A stretch of DNA of 64,000 nt from Serripes groenlandicus (GCA_031761405.1 JASEVX010000003.1:64278423-64342422); one strand, 5' to 3'; positions 20,320 through 30,716 are shown, numbered from the stretch's first letter. Numbers and translations are program-made. Notes: generated from the sequence alone by a model not told the origin.

Positions 20320-20755
20320 CAGGCAGGTCTGTGCCACCAGTATATAGCCAGGCTGACCTGTGATACTAGTATAGAGCCGTGCCAGCCTGTGACACCAGTA
20401 TAGTGCCAGGCCAACCTGTGCCACCAGTATAGTGCACCAGTATATAGCCAGGCCAGCCTGTGCCACAACTATAAAATCAGGCTAGCCTGTGTCACTACTA
20501 TAAAGCCAGGCCAGCCTGTGCCACTACTATAAAGCCAGGCCAGCCTGTGCCACTACTATAAAAACAGGCAGGTCTGTGCCACCAGTATATAGCCAGGCTG
20601 ACCTGTGATACTAGTATAGAGCCAGGCCAGCCTGTGCCACCAGTATATAGCCAGGCTGACCTGTGATACTAGTAAAGAGCCAGGCCAGCCTGTGACACCA
20701 GTATAGTGCTAGGCCAACCTGTGCCACCAGTATAGTGCCAGGCCAGCCTGGACAT
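20320..20755 (+). repeat. 29-bp minisatellite, second block
   Basis: Continuation of the 17896 array beyond the HEL insertion, with the same units. AAAACAGGCAGGTCTGTG recurs at 20316 and 20571, a 255-bp higher-order spacing. Confidence 0.85.
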
Positions 20756-21069
20756 CCACAACATCTGAGCAGGCTCTTTACAGTTGGCTGCAAAACTCAG
20801 TAATTTTCATTTTGATATTCCTAAAATTGGTCCATTTTAAAAAATCCGCATTGAAAGAGTCCAGACTTGTCATATTAATAATTCAAACAACATTCTCTTA
20901 AACCTAAACAATGAAAAAAAAAACATGATATAAAAAAGAAAACCCCATTTTCTATCAATTTCAGAATAGACTTAATGCAACATAAAAAAGACTTTCGGAT
21001 TCAATCTGTCAGTGGAAACATTTTCATCTCATTTTGCACTTCCCCTGCCGACCATTTTATAACTTTCAG

Positions 21070-21266
21070 GAACCGTTAAAAAGTCTACATTCTTTCCTCT
21101 AACTGTCCAAGAATGGGAATACCCACAGACAGCCAATGTCAAACTAAAAGCTGTTAGAGCTTGGCTGTCAAGATGCTGTGAAGATTATCCTCCAAAACAA
21201 GAATACTTTTACCAGACCTCTCCTGGGACTGCTTCCACGTCCACAATAAAACTGATCACATATTAA
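21070..21266 (+). CDS. Possible terminal coding exon, unknown product
   Basis: After an acceptor (TATAACTTTCAG, ending 21069) one frame, entering at phase 1, is open for 64 codons to TAA at 21264-21266; the other two frames stop early. It reads GTVKKSTFFPLTVQEWEYPQ, then RAWLSRCCEDYPPKQEYFY, with few N/I/K runs, unlike the AT-rich random frames nearby. An ATTAAA poly(A) variant lies at 21472-21477. The segment lies in repeat-free DNA. Family not recognised. With many acceptor-like sites per strand, an open run this long could be chance. Confidence 0.28.
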
Positions 21267-21494
21267 AGTGAGAGTGGCTGGGGACCAAACTGTCTATTTC
21301 TTCAATATACTTCAAACTGTAGACTGGCACACTATTCATCAAAGATTGACAGCACCAATACCAATAAGTATAGGCAACCAGACTCAATTCTATCTGCAGC
21401 TCCACTAGGCCACACATAGAAGGTAAAAACAAGTCAATTTGTTTTCTAAGAGAACTAAAGAAAACAAGAGCATTAAACAGACTATACAAATATA

Positions 21495-22080
21495 TCGAAG
21501 TCACTGTGACCTTGACCTAGGTTGGTAAGAAGCGATCCCATAAAATCTCTCTTGACACTGAACCTGTGTATGAAGAACGGAGGAATTTCAACAACACATG
21601 CAAGAGCAAGGTGGATGACATCCTTTCATACAGACATTTATAGTCACTGACTTTCACCTAGGTCTGTGAAGTGTGAATCAGTCCAAGCTCTCTTGACACT
21701 GAATCTGTGTATGAATTATGAAGATTTCCATCAACAAATGAAAGTGCGATGACGTCTTTTCATACAGACACAAACTGGTTATGTCTCCAGGAAGCAGGCA
21801 TCAAGCTTGATCAATATAAGCTTAAAGCTTGTTTCCCAATCCATGTAAAATAAATAAGTTTAATCGAAGATGTCTGTTCATACCAAAATATATAACTATA
21901 TGTTATAGTATAGCAGAAATGGCCAATACAAGTTGTTGTTTTTAAATGAGGTCAGGTTAATGTAACAGTGACCAAAGTTTAGTTTGTGTCCAAAGATGCA
22001 TCTTCATGCCAAATTTGGTAAGTCCATGTGCGATGGCATGGTAGCTAGATGTAGCCTTGACGATAAAGAGTGAACAAACA
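21495..22080 (+). repeat. Diverged tandem repeat with TGACCTTGACCT
   Basis: Two units of about 142 bp (CACTGTGACCTTGACCTAGG at 21502, CACTGACTTTCACCTAGG at about 21644) share CTCTCTTGACACTGAACCTG and CTTTCATACAGACA. A looser third copy follows near 21970. Similar TGACCTTGACCT units occur at 34400-34600. Probably the interior of an old HEL-type element. Confidence 0.5.
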
Positions 22081-22123
22081 AAGAAGGAATAGATTAATGC
22101 AATACTTCAGTACAATATTTCAG

Positions 22124-22302
22124 GCCTCTTGATCTTCAGCCGACAACTTTCATTGAAAACAAACTGGTAAGCATTACTATAAGAAATGAGAAATTATTCT
22201 TGTTTCAATTGTCATTGAACTATTTTTGCCATGCAGACCTCTCTGAAACCATATAAATCCAAGGACAGACATCTTTTATGTGGCTTTTCTTTTTTGTCCT
22301 AA
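22124..22302 (+). CDS. Possible two-exon 3' end, unknown product
   Basis: Candidate exon 22124-22166 (AATATTTCAG| to CTG|GTAAGC) reads PLDLQPTTFIENKL. A 70-bp intron with a good pyrimidine-rich acceptor (TTTTTGCCATGCAG) leads to TSLKPYKSKDRHLLCGFSF and TAA at 22300-22302, in phase. Splice signals are good but the frames are short. It could be chance. Confidence 0.18.
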
Positions 22303-22443
22303 AATTGTAGACTGTTCAGAACCATAAAGTACAATTTATGTCCAGACACACATAATATTCTGAATTCATTCAATATTTTGGTTCTCTCTTAAAATATCAA
22401 TAATCATAAAACTCATTCAAATTCTTAACAAAAGAACCAAAAC

Positions 22444-22875
22444 AAGAGGATTATGATGATCCTGTCCTATACTGCTCTCCTGATTCAGCACGACTTCAAT
22501 ACATGAGGAAAACTAGAAATATCACTGAAGGTGATGAATACCCCCAGATGGTATACAATATACATATGTATGAGAAATTCAAAGGGCCAAAACTCATTTA
22601 AAAATAATTCCAGTGCAACATGCCGACAATATGCACCACTAGGCTTGGTATCAATCATTCTTGTGAAGTTATATTGAATTCTGAATAAGGGTTGCTGAGA
22701 AATAGTGTTCACAAGAAATGTCTACGGACCAACGGACGGACGGACGGACGGACCGACGGACCGACTAGCGTGACCCTTATATAGCCCCCATATACTATGT
22801 ATCTGGGGGTATAATGACGGTCCTTTCTCAATCACCAAATTTAGTAGAACTTCAATAGTTTTCAAAGTTTTTACT
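22444..22875 (+). mobile_element. HEL 5' fragments with a small HEL nested inside
   Basis: CAAGAGGATTATGATGATCC and CACGACTTCAATAC match the 5' part of the 4512 element. The small HEL (about 22513-22813) starts CTAGAAATATCACTGAAGG, has a GGACGGACGGACGGACCGAC tract and ends ACTATGTATCTGGGGGTATA. The 4512-type sequence resumes (TAGTAGAACTTCAATAG). A second copy of the inner element is at 50595-50885. Confidence 0.55.
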
Positions 22876-23089
22876 CAAACCCTTTCCCACATACAAAAGC
22901 TCTGCAGCAGGTGAGGCAAAATATGGTAAATCTCTTTATATGACAGTTAAATCATTAAATAGAGTTGAAAATAATTTGACAAAAGGAGAAATTGCTCATA
23001 ATGAGCAATTTCTCCTTTTGCCACAATGTTTTCGAGTGTCGTCTCTTGCAAGAAGTGTCAGAAAGCGTCTGTAAGTGGGAAAGGGTTAA
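22875..23089 (+). mobile_element. TM1 MITE copy, old
   Basis: Left end CAAACCCTTTCCCACATAC, right end GTGGGAAAGGGTTAA. The hairpin GAAATTGCTCATAATGAGC and its flanking arms are perfect for more than 20 bp each. Confidence 0.8.
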
Positions 23090-23169
23090 TAAGAATGTGT
23101 TCAACCTTTTTTCAGGAATTATTATATATGACCATCATTTCTAGAGACTTTCCATATCTTCAGTAGATG

Positions 23170-23337
23170 TTAACCCTTCCCCCATACAACAATTCTGCAG
23201 CAGACTAAACGTGGAAAACATTGTGGCAAAAGGAGAAATTGCTCGTTTTGAGCAATTTTTTCTTTTGGCGACTATGTTTTCCAAAAGCTGTCTGCTGCAA
23301 AGGCGTCAGAAAGCATCTATATGAGGGAAAGGGTTAA
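23170..23337 (+). mobile_element. TM1 MITE, left spacer deleted
   Basis: 168 bp, TTAA to TTAA. It jumps from TCTGCAGCAGAC to CGTGGAAAACATTGTGGC. Confidence 0.8.
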
Positions 23338-23532
23338 GACTTGCTTCCCATGCTAAATTAAAACAGCAGGGCATTGTGTAAAGCCACATCCTTGATACAA
23401 ACCGCCTAAAAAGTGCGAGAAAAGGAGTTTTCAAAATAAGTGTTTTCCCAGATATCTACATTTTTTAACTCTTAATAAAGCAGACGACTCGAAAAATATT
23501 GCATCAGATCAGATCAACAGTTTACTTCTTAC

Positions 23533-24021
23533 CTTAGTAAATTTCACTTTGAGTCCATCTTTCAATAAAACATTCATAACATTCCCTTTCCCTCCATTTT
23601 CTTTATCGACTACATTATCATCCTTTGTACAATCATGTGACTTATTAGTCTCCTGTTCAGTAATTTCACTCTCAACCCGGGAACAAGGCTGTTTAATATC
23701 CTCTTTAACGCCACTATCAACAGTACTAAAACTCTGGGCTGGCTCCTGGCTACTGGGACAAAGCTCTGACTTAATTAAACAGTCCCTCTCATCCGAATCC
23801 AAAGTGTTTACATGACCTCCGTGTTCAGGTGAAGTCTTATCTTGCTCAACAATCTCAATAGCTCTCATTTTCTTATCGTTTTCAGCATGCAAATCACTAG
23901 CTTCTGTTTTTAAGCCTATTTGCATATTTTTAGTTTCCCCATCATTATGCAAATAAGGACTATTGCCTCCCACTGTATGCAAATTCCGTTCACCCATATT
24001 ACATGTTATTTCCAGTGACAT
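23533..24021 (-). CDS. First coding exon of a gene of unknown function
   Basis: An ATG at 24021 opens 163 codons to a consensus donor AAG|GTAAGA (exon ends at 23533, phase 0). An in-frame TAG lies 12 bases before the ATG, so this is a natural start. The product begins MSLEITCNMGERNLHTVGGN and ends NVMNVLLKDGLKVKFTK. It is hydrophilic and rich in E, D, K, S and N, with no signal peptide, membrane segment or recognisable catalytic motif, so a disordered N-terminal region is likely. An open run of this length is not expected by chance in this AT-rich DNA. It lies outside all TM1 copies. Later exons should lie at lower coordinates and were not identified. Family not recognised. Confidence 0.65.
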
Positions 24022-24440
24022 CGTAAATTCCTACATTTAATCTCGTGAAATTTAATCACGAATCGTATTATTCTCTTTATTCCTTTTGAAACAATCTTTC
24101 CCCAGATATCCGATATCATCCACACAATACTGTTTAACAAAATAACTCAGCTTCTGCATTAAACCCAAGCGATCGATCCGTCTCTATAGTGTTCGTTTAA
24201 TAATACATCTAAGTTTTCATTTCATCCTGCATTATCGTTGAAGCACGTCAGATTGTCTGTATAATTTGATTTGTACCATCACTACAACAATAACGTCAGA
24301 TTGATCCAAATCAATGGCCGATCTATTCCGGTGCCCAGCGCTTTAATCATCTTCCGTTAGCTGGCTTCCAATATATCCTGTATTAACCAGATTTACCCCT
24401 CACAATCCTGTACTAGGCTCTCCCAAATGGAGGACAAAAA
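24022..24440 (-). promoter_or_regulatory. Likely 5' region of the 24021 gene
   Basis: Repeat-free DNA immediately upstream of the ATG, richer in CpG than its surroundings (CGATCGATCCG, CACGAATCG, CCGGTGCCCAGCGC). ACGTCAGA occurs twice on the plus strand (about 24246 and 24294). No TATA box can be assigned with confidence. Role inferred from position. Confidence 0.35.
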
Positions 24441-24836
24441 AAAAAGATGTAATAAATAAAACACAATATAAATCCTTAAAAACCTGTTATGCCTTAAAAA
24501 CTGATTTGGAGAAAAACATTGCTGAAAAAGAATAGCTAGTAACAGACTATTTTACGCCCCCCCAAAAAACAACCATCTGCGGAGAAGGTGTCAAGAGACG
24601 TCTGCATCCGGGCAAATGGGTTCAAATAGATTGTATTTACCCATATAAACCTCTATTTGTCACAAGATCGATAAAAACAAACCACTGCTGTGCCATATTA
24701 TTGGATATTAACAACCCAGATCAACTTAGATCCTAATAGTATTACTTGATGCTGAGTTCCCCTAACTGACTCTGACAACTGCGAGACGCTGTCGGCCATT
24801 AACAGGGGGCTCCCGGTATCCTATACATCTTACTTT
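24441..24836. other. Non-repeat stretch with a TM1 scrap
   Basis: Mostly single-copy sequence. A decayed TM1 right end (CATCTGCGGAGAAGGTGTCA to GGCAAATGGGTTC) is visible at about 24570-24632. Confidence 0.4.
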
Positions 24837-25045
24837 ACACCCCTTTCCCCTAATACAGACACATTTTGATGCCTCTGCAGCAGACAATTTTTGAAAAAAT
24901 TTGTGTCAAAATTGTACTTGCCTTTTGCTATTATGTTTTCAACTCGATTCAATGATAATTCTTTCATTTACAGAGACTTTTCTTATTTTTGTTTTTATGT
25001 TTTCAAAGTGGTCTGCTGCAGATTTGTTGTATGTGGGAAAGTGTC
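24837..25045 (-). mobile_element. TM1 MITE copy, old
   Basis: CCCCTTTCCCCTAATACAGAC left end and GTTGTATGTGGGAAAG right end. The hairpin is eroded. Confidence 0.7.
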
Positions 25046-25114
25046 CTGTCTTACCCAGTATTTTAAAGTGATCAAACATCATATTCAGCTGTATTTTGAT
25101 GATATCACAGATCA

Positions 25115-25308
25115 AAAAACCCTAACCCCATTCTGAAGCCTCTGCAGCAGATGACTTTCATTGTGGTATACGGTCATCATGAGCAATTTCTCCTTCTGCC
25201 ACATTGTTTTTAACTTCATTCAATAATTGTTCCTTTGTTTATATATATTTTTGTCTTGCTGTTTCTGAAGTCGTCTACTGCAGATTTGTTGTATTTGGGA
25301 AAAGGTTA
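25115..25308 (-). mobile_element. TM1 MITE copy, old
   Basis: CCTCTGCAGCAGATGACTTT, GAGCAATTTCTCCTTCTGCC and end TTGGGAAAAGGTTAA. The left terminus is lost. Confidence 0.65.
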
Positions 25309-25409
25309 ATCTATGATCCCTTAGGAACTGACTTTTCATTAACCAGGTTAATTTGTCTTTCCAAAGGACACTGAATGATCACATGGGCCTAAACAGTTGC
25401 CCAAAAGGT

Positions 25410-25614
25410 TTAACCCTTTCCAACAAACCAACACTTTCTGACACCTTTGCTGTAGACGACATTTGAAAATGACTTTTGAAAATGACTTTTGAAAACGACT
25501 TTTGAAAACGTTTTGGCAAAAGACTAATTATACTTTCATTTATAGTGATATTTCATATTTGTGCCAAGATGTTTTCAAAGTCTGCTGCAGATATGTTGTA
25601 TCTGGGAAAGGGTT
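25410..25614 (-). mobile_element. TM1 MITE with 16-bp internal repeats
   Basis: TTAACCCTTTCCAACAAACC to GGGAAAGGGTTTT. The arm segment GACTTTTGAAAATGACTTTT is repeated about four times (25456-25513), replacing the left hairpin arm. Confidence 0.7.
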
Positions 25615-25667
25615 TTATAAGATGAAATAAACTGGTCTTTTTTCCCACAGTTTCTTTCAAAATTGTT

Positions 25668-26288
25668 TGTTTGTTTTTATTGTGCTGCTTTCAACAAATT
25701 TGTTAAGTTATATCATGTGGTAAGTTATCAGTTATCTACTGGTGCGTTTATCCAGACATCAGTGAGTCAGTTGTAAAGCTTAGTCTAACCCCACAACCTG
25801 GCTGTAGCTTTTACAGAGATTGTTAACAGAAAATACTAAAATACACTGAAAATACAGGGAAACCATGGAAAAAAACAAGGAATTTAATGTTAAGATGCGG
25901 AAACGCTGGAAATGGTCCGAATACTCTGGGGTCCACGGAACCATTCCAGGCTGTTCACAGAACCGTTTATGGGGACTGTCCATGGAATTTCCGGGTTTTC
26001 AACTTAAAGGTACTGGAGCTTCCATTGAAAGTGTCAGATTATCCCAAAGTATCCCTGGAAAGTTGTAAAATACTCCAGGGATTTTCTGTGGATTTTCGTT
26101 AAAGTCCCCAGAAAAGCTACAGCCGGGAACCCCGAGTGTCAAGAAGCAAAAATCATTTCGACCATAAGTCTTTGGGTTGGCCATTGTCCATTGTCCATGT
26201 CTTTGGTATGACCTGTCTGGGTATTGAACTTGCGTCCTCCTGCAACTGAGGGGAACACTCTACTGTAACTACACCACTGAGGCAGTAC
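25668..26288 (-). mobile_element. SINE-C split by a TIR element
   Basis: 3' body at about 25668-25799 (GTGCGTTTATCCAGACATCA) and 5' tRNA-like part at about 26152-26288 (ATTGAACTTGCGTCCTCC, CTGTAACTACACCACTGAGG) match the SINE-C at 61747-62004. The 325-bp element at 25800-26124 sits between them. Confidence 0.55.
25800..26124. mobile_element. 325-bp TIR element inside SINE-C
   Basis: Ends GGCTGTAGCTTTTAC and its inverse GAAAAGCTACAGCC, a 14-bp inverted repeat with one mismatch or gap. The interior is rich in GGAAA/TTTCC (CATGGAAAAAAAC, TCCATGGAATTTCCGGG). The short open frames inside are composition artefacts. No clear target duplication seen. Superfamily unassigned. Confidence 0.55.
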
Positions 26289-26299
26289 CTTTCTTACTA

Positions 26300-26342
26300 C
26301 CCAGCAGCCAGATGATCCTTTTGAGTATCAACAACATAGTTT
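26300..26342 (+). mobile_element. HM2 fragment
   Basis: GATGATCCTTTTGAGTATCA then ACAACATAGT matches the HM2 centre. A TM1 insertion follows directly. Confidence 0.4.
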
Positions 26343-26579
26343 TTAACCCCTTCCCACATAACAGAAATCTGCAGCAGACGACTTTGAACATATTTTGTCA
26401 AAAAATAGAAAATCTCTATAAGTGAATGAATAATATTACAATGACTACGATTGGAAAATATTGTGGCAAATTAAAGGAGAAATTGCTCATCATGAGCAAT
26501 ATCTTCTTTTGCCACAATGTTTTCAAAAGTTGTTTGCTGCAAATACGTCAGAATGCGTCTGCAGGTGGGAAAGGGTTAA
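26343..26579 (+). mobile_element. TM1 MITE, full length
   Basis: TTAACCCCTTCCCACATAAC to GTGGGAAAGGGTTAA. A mix of young left arm (TTTGAACATATTTTGTCAAA) and old right arm (GCAAATACGTCAGAATGCG), so it is a subfamily intermediate or recombinant. Confidence 0.8.
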
Positions 26580-26633
26580 TGGTCAAACAAATGACTTTTT
26601 TATCCATTCAAACATGGATTAAGTTATTTTCAC

Positions 26634-26822
26634 ATGACTTTGAAAACATCTACGCAAAAATATACTATGAGAACTATCTATAAATGAAAGATTATTTATA
26701 GAATGGACTTGAAAACATTGTGTCATACGGAGAAAATGGTCATTCTCCTTTTGCCTTAATTGTTTTCAAAAGTCGTCTGCTGCAAATGTGTAATAATACA
26801 TATGTATGCGGGAAATGGTTAA
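26634..26822 (+). mobile_element. TM1 MITE copy, left end lost
   Basis: ACATGACTTTGAAAACATC, GAGAAAATGGTCATTCTCC hairpin (shortened) and end GCGGGAAATGGTTAA. Confidence 0.65.
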
Positions 26823-26989
26823 TTATGCAAGAAACAGATCTTAAAGAGATAATTTTTTTCAGTAAAAAAAAACCTGTGTAAGTTAAGTCCCACACAAAGA
26901 GTAACATTTCAAAGGTCTCATACATCATGCCTCATTTAAATATGATACAGCAATAAATTCCTAATTTCCTTTCCCTTTTTCACTATCCC

Positions 26990-27408
26990 CTTCCCTGACA
27001 TACATAAAACGTGCAGCAGACGACTTTGAAAACATTTAAGCCAAACTATGAAAAAAAATCTATGAATGAATTCGATTGATTGATTGTTTGGTGTTTAACG
27101 CCGCTTTCAGTTGAAAACATCTAGGCCAAACCATGAAAAAAATCTATGAAAGAAAGTATAATAATTCAATAGTGTTGAAAACATTGTGGCAAAAGCAGAA
27201 GTTGCTCTGTATGACTGGCAGTCTAGTGGTGGAAATGCGTAACAAGAGCACCGCGTACGGCACAGATGATCGACTGATAGAAAACAGAAAAGCAGATGAG
27301 CTGAACAAAAAACCTTAACCGGACAACCACGCCGCGGCCACAGAAAAAAAGCTGAGCTGAACAAAAAACCTTAACCGGCGGATTCCCGTGTATGCGGGAA
27401 AGGGTTAA
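26990..27408 (+). mobile_element. Composite TM1 carrying a SINE tail and a HEL fragment
   Basis: TM1 left part (CCCCTTCCCTGACATACAT) is broken by a 5'-truncated SINE tail (27073-27110), itself flanked by a ~45-bp near-duplicate of TM1 sequence (27025-27070 and 27111-27155). A HEL fragment (27241-27385, CAAGAGCACCGCGTACGGC; its GAACAAAAAACCTTAACCGG end occurs twice) follows. The right end is GCGGGAAAGGGTTAA. Confidence 0.6.
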
Positions 27409-27915
27409 GTTGTATGCTACAAAAGATTACAAAAGATAGGGTTCAGTTGTATGCTACAACTCATCGAATGCAAAGGGTTCAATTCTAATAATATTTCTTT
27501 GCACATTTGAACTGCCTGCAATCTCTCATGAGTAAAAATTATCAAAGGCAACTTAATGATCTCATTTCAAAAGCTTCCTTTTTTTCCTGTAATACAACAA
27601 ATATCTTAAAACCCTTTTCTGAAGATATCAGTCTTAAAACGCATAGAGACTCACATTTTGAAATATCTGCAGCAGTGACGTTTAATACATTGTGTGTCTC
27701 CTTTTGCAATAATGCATTCAACATTGCAACCTCGCTTTCAATACTAATTCAATATTTTACTTTCATTTGTTGCAAGTTTGTATCAGCCAAACAGAAACAA
27801 ATTATGATATGACCAATTAATGTAAAATGTGATGGACGGACGAACAGACAGAGGAAAACAGGGATGTGATCATAAGTATTTCTTAGAAAGGCAACATAAA
27901 AATTGCTCTTACCTT

Positions 27916-28009
27916 TAGAAATAATAGTCCCCTTAAGTATCCATGGCCATATAAAATTTAAAATCCACATACATTTGAAAAAGAAACAGTTTTCACCTAT
28001 CAAAGCACT
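27916..28009 (-). CDS. Possible internal exon, unknown product
   Basis: Acceptor TTTGTATTGTTTAG and donor AAAG|GTAAGAG frame 94 bp. One frame is open and reads ALIGENCFFFKCMWILNFIW. Its phase fits the candidate exons at 29045-29093 and 31199-31237. Short and hydrophobic; could be chance. Confidence 0.15.
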
Positions 28010-28162
28010 AAACAATACAAATATCCAGAACACTTCACACACTAAAACCACTGCCAACAACTTCTACCTTTTGAAATGTTAAAGAGACCTACTGGTAAGA
28101 GCAAATAAATTAGTCTTTTCCCCACAGTATCTCTCTTATCAACCAATGAAACCTCATGTCGT

Positions 28163-28480
28163 TTAACCCTTCCCCTCATACGACAATTCAGCAGCAGACG
28201 ACCTTGAACAAATTTAAAAAAATAGAAAATATCTATAATTGAATGGATAACCTTATGATGACTAAAAGTGGAAAACATTGTGGCAAAAGGAGAAATTGCT
28301 CTTTTTGAGCAATTTCTTCTTTGGTCACTATGTTTTCAAAAAGCTGTTTCCCACATCCCTTTTACCACAATGTTTTCAATTTATTCTTTCATTTAGAGAT
28401 TTTTTTTCCATTTTTATGTTGAAGATAATTTATTAAAGTAGTCTGCTGCAGATTTGTTGAATATATGGCAAAGGGCTAAT
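28163..28480 (+). mobile_element. TM1 chimera inserted in HM2
   Basis: Young left half (TTAACCCTTCCCCTCATACG) is joined after AAAAAGCTGTTTCCCACATC to an old minus-type right half (CCACAATGTTTTCAATTTAT to GGCAAAGGGCTAAT). Confidence 0.7.
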
Positions 28481-28560
28481 TTACTCTAACAAATCGGCTC
28501 ACCAAGACAATTCTTTTGAGTACTTACAACATAATGGTTTAGATGGTCCAAATACAGCCT

Positions 28561-28805
28561 TTAACCCTTTCCGTCATATAGACGCTTTCTGACGTCTCTG
28601 CAGTAGACAATGTTTTGAAAACATAGTGACAAAAGAAGAAATTGAAGAAGAGCAATTTCTCCTTTTGACACTATGTTTTCCACTTTTCGTCATAGGTTAT
28701 ATCCCTTCAATTTATATCCCTTCAATTATAGGGATTTTCTACTTTTTGACAAAATATGTTCAAAGTCGTCTGTTGCAGAATTGTTGTATGAGGGAAAAGG
28801 GTTAA
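28561..28805 (-). mobile_element. TM1 MITE inserted in HM2
   Basis: 245 bp, TTAA to TTAA. Contains a small duplication ATATCCCTTCAATT in the spacer. Closing the gap restores HM2 sequence with one TTAA (CTTTAAAAC against TTTTAGAAC in other HM2 copies). Confidence 0.8.
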
Positions 28806-28845
28806 AACAACAAATATGCACCCGGCTTATCTAGAGAGTTAGTGC

Positions 28846-29594
28846 AGCAGTGGTTTGTTTTTATCCTATCCACACACAGAGGAAATGAGAACACCAAACT
28901 CAATTTGCAGCTTGAATCCCTCCTAGGAACTAATGATCCCCGAGGACGATAATATACAACATTGCGACATTAATCATGTGAAAACGTCTTAAAATTCCTT
29001 GATTGGAGGAGTTTTCTTGGCGATTAAAGCAGCACCTTGCTTACTTAAGATAAGTCAATGGCGTGGTTACTCTCCTTTTAATCTGCCCCATTCCTGTAGT
29101 GTGATGAAAACTTGATAACTTCCCAGCTAAACTACCAAAATATACCCAAATTCACCCTTCGGGAATTTATTCTTGAAATTTAAATTTTAATTGCATTTAA
29201 ATACTTGATTTAAAGGAAAATCCCAAGGTTTCCTTTGAGACATTTCTTTAGCATTATGATCTTGTGACCAAAGTACAATGCTCAGAATTTCAAAATTCAG
29301 TGAATTTACAGATTTAAATACTTATATGTCCAGCAAATCAGAAAGTAAAGTATTGTGATGCAATGTAACTTTTTTAACCTCTCATAAAACATCTTATTTA
29401 GGTGGCCATATATTTGTGAACAGACACCAATAGATTGCCAGAAAAGTAGGCAATTTGCTACTTTCATCAAATTGCTTCATTTTCAAGAATATTTTCAAAT
29501 ATTTTCAATATAATATATATAAATATGTATACATCTCTTTAATCCATTCACTTTTCGGAATCTTCTAATTCATAAGGATTTTTGCTTATACAAA
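28846..29594. other. Repeat-free island
   Basis: About 750 bp without TM1, HM2, SINE or HEL sequence, which is unusual here. It contains a 49-bp candidate minus-strand exon (29045-29093, CACACTACAG| to CTTAA|GTAAGC; frame MGQIKRRVTTPLTYL). It could hold a regulatory element or an exon. Confidence 0.35.
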
Positions 29595-30138
29595 TTAGAA
29601 CTTGAGAGTAAAAATAGATCAATTTCACCTGTTCCCACCATCTTGTACAAAGTCAGAGGCATCAAGAGTGCTCTGTATCAGGAAAAGGGTTCAGAGATTG
29701 CCAATGTATCAAGACCTTGGATTACACCAGGTATCCATTTCCCATCTGCAGTCATTTTTTGACATCTCTGTAGCAAACATCATAATTATGTTTTCTACTA
29801 TATTCATTAATTCATTAATCATATTTTCATTTCAATCATACATAGTTTCTATATTTTTTACATAGTTGCTTCCAAAGTTGTCGGCTGCAAATTTAATGAA
29901 TGGGAGAACCATTTCCCACTTATAGACGCCATTTGACGCATCTGCAGCATCTTTTAAAAACATTATGACAAAAGGAGAAATGGCTCAAAACAAGCCTGGT
30001 TTCACCTTTTGTCGCAATGTTTTCTTTTCTTTTAAATAGATATATGGTCACTTGAGATTTTCCATAGTTTTGCCAAATTGATTCCAAAGTTGCCGGCTAC
30101 AGATTTTGCAGATTTTGCTGTATGGGAGATAGGGTTAT
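29595..30138 (-). mobile_element. Three adjacent decayed TM1 copies
   Basis: A remnant (29595-29692), a minus copy (about 29733-29907, CATTTCCCATCTGCAGTCAT to GAATGGGAGAACC) and another minus copy (29908-30138, ATAGACGCCATTTGACGCAT to TATGGGAGATAGGGTTA). Confidence 0.6.
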
Positions 30139-30459
30139 TAAGTAAATGAAACCCTGGATTACCTGTTAAAGGGTAGAGATAGTGATGATGTAAAGCACTT
30201 GACCTGAAGAGGTCAACCACAGCCAGTTTTATTCTATATTTGAAGCTTAATAAGACACCAAAATTCACAATATTTACTTGACATGGTTTTCCTTATATAT
30301 ATAACATTCTCCAGCAGACCAGGTGAGGAATTGCATAAATAATGCTCTAAACTCTGTTTCAAAGGTTAAACAGAAACTTTCCAGAAAGCAAACAATGCTT
30401 TATTTAGGATTCTAGACCTAATGACCCTGATAAAACATTTCCATGAAAGATGAGTTAAA

Positions 30460-30612
30460 CTGGTCCATTTATTCTGACACCAGCCAGTCAGCATTATGCT
30501 TAACCCACTATCTTGTCCAAGGAGGGCATGATTACCACCATTTTTCAAGTCTTTGGTGTGAACCTTCAACAGATCAACCTGCGACCTCACACACCGGAGG
30601 CGGATGGGACAC
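30460..30612 (-). mobile_element. SINE-C copy
   Basis: CTGGTCCATTTATTCTGACA, CAAGGAGGGCATGATTACC, GATCAACCTGCGACCTC (inverse of the B-box region) and ACACACCGGAGGCGG. The tRNA-like head is degenerate. Confidence 0.6.
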
Positions 30613-30716
30613 TTTTTAACTTCACCTGGAGAGCGGTCTTTTTCATTTAATCATACGGATCATCTGCTCAATAAGACCATGAAGTTTGAAGACTCTGGCT
30701 CAAAGGGTTCTTTAGA

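Larger units (their letters stand above)
28081..28845 (+). mobile_element. HM2 copy with two TM1 insertions
   Basis: HM2 pieces are 28081-28162 (GCAAATAAATTAGTCTTTTC, CCCACAGTATCTCTCTTATC), 28481-28560 (CAATTCTTTTGAGTACTTAC, ATAATGGTTTAGATGG) and 28806-28845 (GGCTTATCTAGAG). The gaps are TM1 copies. Confidence 0.65.

Noticed and set aside
17896..20755. CRISPR-like regular repeats
   Set aside because: Units are directly tandem with no unique spacers, in a eukaryotic context. It is a minisatellite.
23549..23815. 88-codon plus-strand frame
   Set aside because: Shadow of the minus-strand coding exon 23533-24021.
25865..26102. Two overlapping 67-71-codon plus frames
   Set aside because: They lie inside the 325-bp TIR element and reflect its GGAAA-rich composition.
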